DNA of 64,000 nucleotides. Origin: Ascochyta rabiei. Its lineage: Eukaryota; Ascomycota; Dothideomycetes; Pleosporales; Didymellaceae. Positions 55,601-64,000 of the stretch are shown here, one piece after another. A program made the position numbers and the translations under genes. The stretch lies in the NCBI RefSeq assembly GCF_004011695.2, contig NC_082413.1:975001-1039000 (forward strand). Direction: 5' to 3'. The notes under the pieces were generated by a model, which had not been told where the DNA came from, did no database searches, and was given only the letters and a program-made list of their open reading frames with translations. Position 1 is the first letter of the stretch. Every line of letters starts with the position of its first letter.

Positions 55601-58291
55601 TAACTACAAAGTCTATTAAAATCTAGGACTAAAAATAGTTAGTAATAGGTAATAGCTAGAGTAAGCTCTACTATTAGCGCTGTAATACGTGTATGCTGTA
55701 ATAGTAGTAGTTATAGATATAACACTAAATATTCTATATCATCCCCTTTTAGTAGAAGTTATATCTAATAATATAGAATATAGCGTTAGCACCTAGATAG
55801 CCTGTTAGGTTAGATTTGTGTGCCCTCTAGATTATTGTAGTTATAAGTAGCTTCTAACGCAGAACCTATGTAACCCTGTGCTACAGCAGCATGCTGTAAG
55901 CACTAAGCGCACAATCTATAATTTACTAAGTAGTCTTAGCCTTAGGAGGGAACCAGCAGGCCCTATTATAGATAGTAGATAGGCGTGCTATATACCCTAC
56001 GTCCTACTAAACACCTTTATCCTATAGTAATTATATATGCGTGTTAATAAAAAGTAGAGGTGTACTAGAGCCTAGTGTACTAATTACTAACACTAAAACT
56101 AGGGTTATTATCCTATAGACCTCCCCTAACCTCCTATTATAGTCCTGTTCCTAGTAGCTTAGCGCATCTAGTTAGGCTACTAGGCGTCCTAGGCAGAAGT
56201 AAAGGTAGAAACAGAACTTTAATAGCTTCTCTGCCTATTAGTACTGCCTCTTACTTAGCCTGCGCGCTATAGTAAAGTACTAGAGGTTCTTATAGTTAGT
56301 TAGGATGGTAAACAGCCTAGTAACATACCCTAATTTAGCTGCCTAGACCTCTAGGCACTTTATAACAGTAGTTAACTCCTTATTATAGACAGTATAGTTC
56401 TGTTATTCTGTTATAAGTATAGTAGAGTAATACGCTACTAGGTAAAGCACCTTCCTATGCTATTAAGAAAGGCAGCTACCTAGCGCCTTACTAGAGCAGT
56501 CTGCCTCTAATAGTGTTTCTTACTTAGGGTCCTACTAGGCTAGGACTAGTTCTGTTATAAATGCGTTCTTTAGCTAGTAGAACGCTGCGTCCTCCTCCTG
56601 CCCCTACCTAAACAGGATATCCTTCCCTATAAGTTAATTAAGTAGAGCTGTAATATTAGAGAAGGCTAGGACAAAGTCCTAGTAGAAGTTAGTAAACCTT
56701 AGGAAACTGCGAACCCTGCGTAAAGACTGTAGAGCTTACTAATTACAGATAGCCTTAACCTTCTTAGGATTAGAATAAATATCGTTTCTAGCCTCTATAA
56801 TATATCCTAGCTAGTATACTTCCTTAGTTATAAATACGCACTTCTTAGGATCTAAATATAGCTCTGCGTTGCATAGAAGCGTAAGGACTCTGCTAACCTT
56901 CCCTAAGTAGTCTGTCCTAGACCTACTACTATAAATAAGGACATTATCTAGGTATACAGTAGCATAGTTGCCTAATGTCTCCTAAAGCGCGCTGTTAATG
57001 TAGCGCTAGAAGGATGCTAGTGCTCTAGCTAGGCTAAACAGACAGACTAGCTACTTAAAGAGCCTAAAATAGGTATAGAACGTAGTAAGGTACTTATCTC
57101 CTTCTGTAACATAAATCTAGTAAAATGCTAAATAGACATTAACCTTAGAGAACTAGTAGGCACCCCCTAGTGTACGCAACGTCTCCTTAATAAGAGGAAG
57201 TAGGTACTAGTTAGTAATTATAATGCTATTAAGTGTGTAATAGTCTACGCACATACGCTACCCGCTAGAGAACTTCTTAACTAGTAGGACTAGGGCCCCT
57301 GCTAGGGAAGAAGAGGTGTAGATCTACCCCTTATCTATAAGTGCTAATACTTGTTTCTGTAGCTTAAGTAGCTAGTCCCTTAGCATGTTATACAGAGGGC
57401 CCTAGGGTAGAGGCTTCTCCTTTCTAGACTAGTCGCGTTGTAGTTGTATGTAGTAATCTATCTAGCCCCTATATAGGGGAAGGCTAGAGGCTTCACTCTT
57501 ATTAAATAGGTCCTAAAACTAGACTAACTTAGGGGGAAGAGGGTCTACCTCCTCTGCCGTCCCTTGCGCTCCTAGGGATTAAACTGAGAGGATTTTAGTA
57601 ATGTTGTAGAGGCTTATAGAGATAAACTAGTCCCTAGGTAAGCGCTTCTAGAGCCTATTAGCTAGGGTCTTATTAAACTTAGTAACTAATAGGAGAGCTA
57701 TATAAACGTTTGCTGTATACTATAAGAACTTATAGACTATAAGGTTCCCTACCTGTTATATCCTTAGTGTGCCCTTTTCTACGTCTAACACTACGCCTTC
57801 TTATTAGAGCTAGAGCTTCCCTAAAATAACATCCTAGCTTAGACCTAGTACTACGTAGGCTACAGCCTGTAAGCGCTACCTGTCTAAGTTATACCTAAAT
57901 AGGACTAAACAGAATATTATAGACTTCCTACTAGTACCTACTACTTATACTAAGCGTTATAGCAGCACCTTAATAAAGTCTCCTCCTAAGCGCGCAGTAA
58001 AGTTATTACTTACTACGCTAAAGCATTTACACCTTAAGTCTACTAGCGCGTTAGCCTAAATTGCCCTATTAATAAATAATAGAATGTAGAATAGGGGCTT
58101 GTCTATAGAGTCTGTAATAGCTCCTCTAGCAGCCTATAACACCTCTATACTAGTAGTCTCCTCTACTAATATACTTCTATAGCGCTTCTAACTTAGACTT
58201 ATATAAGAAGCAGCTAGTTTCCCCTATATAAACTAGCTTCTTTCTTACCTAAGATTATTACTGCCTGCACTGTAGTTACTACTGCGTTAGC

Positions 58292-58333
58292 GCAATCCTA
58301 GTAAATATGTCCTCCTTTGCCGTAACAGGTACA
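58292..58333 (-). pseudogene. Gag zinc knuckle of chromovirus 4, partly RIP-mutated
   Basis: Minus-strand codons give Cys-Thr-Cys-Tyr, GKGG, His, Ile-Tyr-stop-Asp, Cys, which is CX2CX4HX4C with the second Cys changed to Tyr (TGC to TAC) and a Gln codon turned to TAG. The apparent 61-codon plus-strand frame at 58307-58492 is its antisense. Confidence 0.75.
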
Positions 58334-59445
58334 GAGGTTAGCCTTCTAGCGTTGCTAAAATACCTTATTAGGAACCTATGTAGCCTAGTTAGAAGTAGAC
58401 TACTTCTAACCTCTATACTTAGCACTGCTACTAGTGCGCACTACAGACACAACTGTTATCTTAACATTACTATCTTTATTGCGCTTAGGTAGCGCCTAGG
58501 TAGGGCTGTAGTACAGCTAGTTTTCTATAGCTATAGTTTTAATATCTACAGTAATAGACTTATACTCTACAACAGCTACATTATAATCTATATAAGTTAC
58601 TTCTTAGTTTATTACTATATTGCAGATATTTGCGTTTAGGGCCTAGCAGAGCTTTAATAGGCACTATTCTCTATCCTAGTAAAGGCCGCCACTTTGCACT
58701 AGTAACTGCTTAAACTAGATAAAAAAGTCTAAGAACAACTTGCTAGGACCCTAACAGACGCTTTCTAGTTTTGCCTAGGCCTGTTCCTAGCTATAGTTAT
58801 TGCTGTAGCAGAATTCTAGATATACTAGAAAGTCCTCTAGGCTCTACACACCTTAGGTACTTCTAATCTTATAAAACATAGCTATATCTTATTACACAGA
58901 TGTGTTAAGCTAGAACTATATAAAGGTAGATATGTTCTATAGCCTACTAATAAAGAACATATCTACCTATAGCTTATGTTCTATTATAACCTACTACGCC
59001 TTAAATAAGGATTTGTTCCTAGTAAAGGCCTTACCTATAGGGAGAGGTTTCCTATAGGCTGTAGACGTCTATATAGGGGTATACAGGCCTAGAGTAGATA
59101 CTAAAAACAGTACTTTATAAGGTAGGTTAGAGGCTAGAGTAGATGTTAATGGGTACAGCGTTGCGCCTAAGGAGGATAATAGGACTGTAGACGCAGGTCT
59201 AGTACAGTCATTAGCTGTTTGTGCTAGAGACTCTATAAACATGCGTATATTAGAGTTATTACGCTTAAGTAATACTATATACTTATTAGTAGCTAATAAG
59301 GCTTACTATAAGTTTGTTATAAACTATAATATCTAGGCTATAAATTTCTAAAGGGTTAAGGGGATAGATTTGTCTAAGGGGTTATTCTAGGAGCTGGCTG
59401 ACATAGTATAAGTGCTAGCTGTTCTCCTCGAAGAAGAGATATAAA

Positions 59446-59600
59446 TGTTATAGACTAGCCTTAGAGTAGGATATAATAAGGGTTAATATAGTATTGTATC
59501 TCTTAAGGAGGTAACACATTGCGTGTCCTTCTAATATGTCTGTAGGGAACGTAACCATCCTATCTCGCTTAAGGCTTAGACAAGGTCTGAGCCTATAACA
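59446..59600 (-). repeat. 5' LTR of chromovirus 4
   Basis: 155 bp, TG...CA bounded. Positions that differ from the 3' LTR are mostly G-to-A or C-to-T in TG/CA contexts. Confidence 0.9.
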
Positions 59601-59605
59601 TCTTA
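59601..59605. repeat. Right target-site duplication TCTTA
   Basis: TCTTA directly after the CA end of the LTR at 59600, matching 52475-52479. Confidence 0.85.
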
Positions 59606-60494
59606 CAGCCAGCAAACCTCTTAGAGAACTTGTCTGTGGTTAGAGGGGTTTCTACATCTTAAACAGAGACCCTGTTTATGTGTTAAGCGTTGTTAATAAA
59701 CTAGAATCTACTATCTTTCTTAGACACCAAGTGCTATTAGTTTCTGTATTAGCTGTCACATCACTTAAGTGTTCCTCATTCTAATCTTTTGTTTAACATC
59801 TTAACAAGTTCCCCTTCTAGACTTCTTGTAATAGGGAAGGTCTTAACCTACTAAGCTTTATATAGGATTATCCTAATCTAGTATAGAAGAGAAACCTTCT
59901 TCTAAATTTGCCTGGATTTAGAAAAAGTAAAAGCTATAGCTGCTTCTCTGTTTAGGAGTATTTCCTTAAAGAGTGCTATCTCTGCTAGGAATAGAGTATT
60001 ACTAAACTTCTAATCTTTTATTCTCTAGGGAGTAAGCCTTTTTCCTCTTAGGAACAGGGCATATTGCCTTTTAAATAGGTAATTAAAAGGCCTAGTGTTG
60101 TGTAGCCTTAAACTAAGTATTAGCTGCTGTCGTTTATATGCAACTCTTTTCTAGTCTTCCTAACTAAGTTCTATAGGTTTATTAGGTTATAGATTATTAA
60201 TAGGTTAAACCTTTACCCCTACTTGTTTATAGAGTGTGTTAACTTCTTAGTTTTTAACTATGTTATGCTAACCTCTTGTCCTTAATAATTGTAAGTTTAT
60301 TTAGGATAGTAAGATAAGGAAGTTCTTATCTGCATGTACTTGCCTAGGGTCCCCTCCCTTAGAGATCTACTAGAGACTGCTGGCATTATTCTGTGTGAAG
60401 ATAAAACTACTTAGGCCTTTTAAGATTCCTAAATCTATAGTCATACGTGGGAAGTAGTAGTTTACTTCTGCTAAGTAACAGAACTTTAGTATTA

Positions 60495-60928
60495 ACGTAC
60501 TCTACGGGCGAGTCGGACACACAGGCGAGTCGGACACTTAAATTTACACCAAAAATCACAATTCTTACACCTTAATATCTCTACAACCACACAATAAAAT
60601 TGTCTAGAAATTTAAAATCTATGCTGCATCTATATAAAAATAAAGAGTCTAGAAGCACTAAGCTCTATTATAGATACACATAGAGGTATTTAAAAGTACG
60701 CTAAAATAATCCCTGTATTTTATATCTTACTTACTAACTTCTACATTAATAGGAGGAAAGCTAAGCGCTTCTATAGTCTTTATCTTTATATACATGCAGC
60801 GTAGTATATTAATTTTTAAATAATTTTATTTTGTAGTTGTGGAGATATTAAGGTTTAAGAATTGTGATTTTTGGTGTGAATTTGAGTGTCCGACTCGCCT
60901 GTGTGTCCGACTCGCCCGTGGAGTACGT
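60495..60928. mobile_element. Pogo-type foldback MITE, 434 bp
   Basis: Starts ACGTACTCTACGGGCGAG and ends with its reverse complement (CTCGCCCGTGGAGTACGT), flanked by TA on both sides. The inverted repeats extend inward for about 160 bp with scattered changes, leaving a loop of about 100 bp. Each end contains a doubled GCGAGTCGGACAC motif. No coding capacity. The outer repeat is related to the TIR of the Fot1 relic at 33508. It is less RIP-mutated at its ends (several CG dinucleotides survive) than its host, gypsy element 3. Confidence 0.85.
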
Positions 60929-63900
60929 TATTAGGTCTTTACTAGTATTAGAACATCCCAGCCTAATTAAGGAGTTCCCCTAACTTTTCCCTTATCCGGG
61001 TTATGCTTAACTAGGGTAGAGTAATAAGGAAATAGGTCTAATGCGATAAAGGTAGCGTTCCTCCTACTGTTATTAGACATAATGCAGCACGTAGTTCTTC
61101 TAAAAACGTTGTACTGTATAGCTAGTCTTGCTAACAAGCACTATAGCGTTCTAAGGATAACTAATCTTATTAGGTTCCTTATAAGTCTAAAGTGCGTTAA
61201 GGTTATAACTTCTCTAATCTAGACTAGGACATTCTACAACGTTCTAACGAATAGATCTATGCTACTATTAGCTGTAATAACACCCTGCTCTTTTTCTATT
61301 AGGTGTGTCATTTCTTTATACACTATTCCTAGCGCTTAAGAAGTACTAAACCTTATTAAATTTATCTAAGCTCTAGTGTTAATTAAGCAGCTAACTGTAT
61401 ATAACCTAATGTAAGCCTAGCATGTTAGTAAATCTTAGTGCACTAGCTTCTCTAACCTAGCAGTTTCTATAGTTTTAGCTAGCTTATTTAGAGGATCTTT
61501 ATTGTCCTATATATTGCTGTGTACTTCTACCTAGTAGCTTCTATAAGCATTCCTTTCTAATCTAACATTAAAGTATTAAGCCCTACTGTTCTTAATTACA
61601 GGGTAATTTTTGCTAAACTCAGCGCTAGTACGGACCCTTATAATTTCTAGCTAATTAGTAGTTAACTAGTAAGACCTGTTAACTCCTAATTGGCTTAAAC
61701 CCCTAGCCCCTAGGATTGCCACGTTAACGCTCCTGCTAACTATTAGGTTAGAGTCTAACTCCTTTATAAGCTTCTGGAATATTACTTAGATATAACCCTA
61801 GGAGACTAAGTCTCTAACAGTAATCCCTTATACTTCTTAACAAAGAATTGCAGTTAGAATCTTGTTTTTAGACAGTTTAAGTAAGTCTTCTATTCTATTG
61901 TCTAAGCTAGTTATTAAATGCTTCCTCTTTTGCTAATTTAATAGTAGAATAGTTTCTAATACCCTCTCTTATAATAGCAGTTTAATAATAGCATATAGCT
62001 AACTGTAAGGCTAACTAGTAAAAGGTATTATTTACTTACTCTCTATTAGTAAAGGGCTTAACCCTAATAAGTCTTTAATATCTGCTGCTAACTTATCTCT
62101 AGCACTATTGTATACTTGCTTAACTGTAGCTTATTAAAATGTTAAAGGTCTTTCTTTCCTAACTGCAGCTCTCTAAGCTCTTTCTAGGATAGTATTAACT
62201 TGGCGGTTGCATGCCTTGTCTAACCTAGTTACTGCGTTTAAGGAGGAGCTATCTTTAACGTTATATGCCCCTAGTATAATGTCCCTATTATTAATATAAT
62301 TAAGACTATAAACTTTATAATAGTCCTTGTTAAGGATTTAGAAGTTCTAAAAAGAGTGTAATAACTTATAGTCTAGCTTATAATTATCTATTGTAGTTAG
62401 TGTGCTAACACTTCTAATAATCTTTCTCTGTATGTCTAGGCCTGGCCTAGATCTATACATTACCCCTCTAGGCCTAGAGTCTACACCTTGAAATAGATTA
62501 GGTTTAACTGCAGAGGCTAGCTAGTCTAGGACATCCTGTGAAACTTTAAAGTACTCTTAAATCTTCTGTTTTAACTAATTAAGTAAATAAGTAGGTGGGA
62601 CAGATCCTTAGATAGGTTTAATTTAATAGTAAGTAGGACTAAAGTAGTATCTGCGTTAACTGTCTTAGTTAAGTTAAAAACTACACTACCCTATATAGGT
62701 AAGTGCTCTGTACAATTCACACTTATAGGCTTAGTAGTTTAGCTCTCTATATATGTTATAGGAGTTACTATACTCTCTTTCTTAGGAGTAGTTTACCCCT
62801 TATCTTAGGTTAACGTTCCTAGGTGCGTTAGTAATGTAAGAGCTATTGTTTCTTTCCTAGGTAGCACTAGCTCTAGTTGCTTAAGAAATTAAGTAAGCGT
62901 AATTAGTAGGAGACTAAAGGATCTCTTTTATCTAATTGTTGGAGTTTATAAGGGTGCTAACTTCTACTAGAGATAGCTTCTATCTGCCTATTGCCTAGAC
63001 AAGCTCTTTAACGTCTTTATTAACACTAGGAGGTAGGGGTGTTTTACTCTTACTACCCTAACCAGCTAGTTAATCCTTAGCCTAGGTAACAATAGACTTA
63101 GCGTTAATTAGCTCCTTAGTGCTGTTTATAAGGCGCTGGGTTTCCTTAGTATGTTTATTGTCCCTTCTAAGCGCCAATTCCTTTAAACCTTAGCACTGCT
63201 TATGCACCCTTTTAATAAAATTGTAGATGTTATTAAGTATAAACAAAGATTAATCCTTTACATCTAGTCTGTTTTACATGTTAAAGAGGACAAGGTCCTT
63301 GTTAACCTTTAGCAGTCCTAAGAAGAAGTAGTATCCTTCCTTAGAGGTTAGAATTTAATTATTCTTTTAATATGTATTACTATATACTATAAAGTTAGTA
63401 TAGTAGTATAATAGTCTAGGGAAAGCTTAAGAGGTTTCTTTAATATAGGCTTTAAGGAACGCTTAATTGCCTATGCGTTAAGCAGTGTCCTAGTCTTTCT
63501 AGTAATCCTTTATAGCGATCTGAAGCTTAACCTAATTATCTAAAGCGTATGGTTTTAAGCGTTTAATAAACCTCCTATAGTAATTATAGCAGTAGTTAGG
63601 GAAGACCCTAACCTTCTACTTATTACTTAACCCTCTGTTTTCTGCTATGTGGTTATAGTTATTAGGGAACTCTATAACCCCCTTTCTATTAAAGGATAGT
63701 TAGATAGACCTTCCCTTTATCAGAACAATAACCTAATAGCTGTTTCCTGTTAGGGAAGATAGTGTCTCTATAGAGTCTAAAGGGTTGTCTATAGTAGTGT
63801 ACATTAATCCTTAGTAGTCTGTTATATTAAGAAGATAATAGTTTCTTATAATTAAAGTAATCTTAATTACTCTGTCTGTTAGAGTAGCTTAGTCCCTGTC

Positions 63901-64000
63901 TTTTATGTTCCTCTTGTCCTAAGTCCTAAAGAATAGGGGCGAGCAGACCCTAAGGAATAGGGCTAAGCAGAACTGTGCAGATAATATACAGATAAGTATT

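Larger units (their letters stand above)
52480..59600 (-). mobile_element. Complete Ty3/gypsy chromovirus 4, nested in element 3
   Basis: 7,121 bp, bounded by 155-bp LTRs with TGTTATAG...CTATAACA ends and a perfect 5-bp TCTTA duplication. On the minus strand, from right to left, are gag with zinc knuckle (58292-58333), RT (VYLDNVLIYS near 56.93-56.96 kb), RNase H, integrase (about 55.0-55.6 kb: DYLSKYM, then WPNYLLACQLALNN if stops are read through) and a chromodomain (about 54.54-54.72 kb: EVILKKKKACRQNKLQVLVK). About 1.9 kb between chromodomain and 3' LTR carries a plus-strand protein-like reading. All frames are stopped by TAG/TAA. Confidence 0.9.
32945..64000. other. RIP-mutated AT-rich transposon island
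   Basis: From here to the window end the sequence is TA-rich and no long intact frame survives on either strand. Coding tracts of transposons are still legible if TAG/TAA is read as former CAG/CAA and Tyr as former Cys or His. LTR pairs differ almost only by transitions in CA/TG contexts. Those are the hallmarks of RIP. No host gene is recognised within it. Confidence 0.93.
59601..64000 (-). mobile_element. Ty3/gypsy element 3, gag-protease-RT N-terminal half
   Basis: Continuation of element 3 to the right of chromovirus 4. On the minus strand it reads gag-like sequence (about 61.4-63.6 kb: DIQRKIIRSVSTLTTIDNY, LTSLDNRIEDLLKLSKNK), a retroviral-type aspartyl protease (near 61.35 kb: LINTRAQINLIRF, where DTGA would be expected) and the RT N-terminus (GELVKMLNKRLE, HLVSKKDSRF, ending FAGCK at 59601). 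The reading resumes at 52479 with LIDFFSSYN. It is also interrupted by the MITE at 60495-60928. The element runs off the window end; its 5' LTR is not seen. Confidence 0.75.

Noticed and set aside
58307..58492. Plus-strand 61-codon frame in the AT-rich island
   Set aside because: Antisense of the gag zinc knuckle of chromovirus 4.

Overview
The window looks like a chromosome segment of a filamentous ascomycete, most likely a dothideomycete of the Pleosporales type. The genes carry short introns (48-60 nt, with GTRNGT donors, CTRAY branch sites and YAG acceptors). Domain architectures are Pezizomycotina-like, and a gene-bearing half abuts a long AT-rich block that shows repeat-induced point mutation (RIP). 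The species cannot be fixed from the sequence alone.

Positions 1 to about 32,900 are the gene-bearing half, with nine well-supported protein-coding genes. On the minus strand: a flavohemoglobin (215-1471), a three-CBM18 chitin-binding protein (3067-4802), a Galpha-like protein with degenerate nucleotide-binding motifs fused to a fungal N-terminal helical domain (7892-9802), a full-size PDR-type ABC transporter (13374-18155), an F-box/WD40 protein resembling Neurospora FWD-1 (21414-24198), and a cutinase-family CE5 esterase with an 18-bp-repeat tail (30974-32251). On the plus strand: a short-zipper bZIP factor (6863-7633), an F-box/propeller protein with an RGG tail (10605-12560), and a Cdc24-type Rho GEF (26682-29937) whose N-terminal reading frame is interrupted. 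Intergenic stretches hold simple repeats and one 350-bp hAT-like MITE (19459-19808).

Positions of about 32,945 to 64,000 form a 31-kb AT-rich island with no intact gene. Reading past TAG/TAA stops (CAG or CAA turned to TAG or TAA) reveals a nest of dead transposons. A Ty3/gypsy chromovirus (33949-41188, plus) sits inside a Fot1/pogo DNA transposon (33508-33948 and 41189 to about 42425, minus). Next come a retroelement gag-like tract, then a truncated minus-strand chromovirus (LTR 43363-43561, integrase and chromodomain about 45.7-46.7 kb). An unidentified coding-like tract follows (about 46.7-49.4 kb). A third gypsy element on the minus strand (about 49.9-52,479 and 59,601-64,000) is split inside its reverse transcriptase by a fourth, complete chromovirus (52480-59600) with 155-bp LTRs and a perfect TCTTA target duplication. 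A 434-bp pogo-type foldback MITE (60495-60928) interrupts the same host element.

Biologically the gene half mixes housekeeping signalling (Cdc24, F-box ubiquitin ligase receptors) with environment- or host-facing functions (NO detoxification, drug efflux, chitin binding, cutin or ester hydrolysis). The cutinase-like gene lies only about 700 bp from the RIP island. Such a position often marks fast-evolving secreted proteins in plant-associated fungi; that reading is inference. All coordinates were worked out by eye. Splice sites were checked by frame arithmetic, but transposon borders without LTR or TIR support are approximate.
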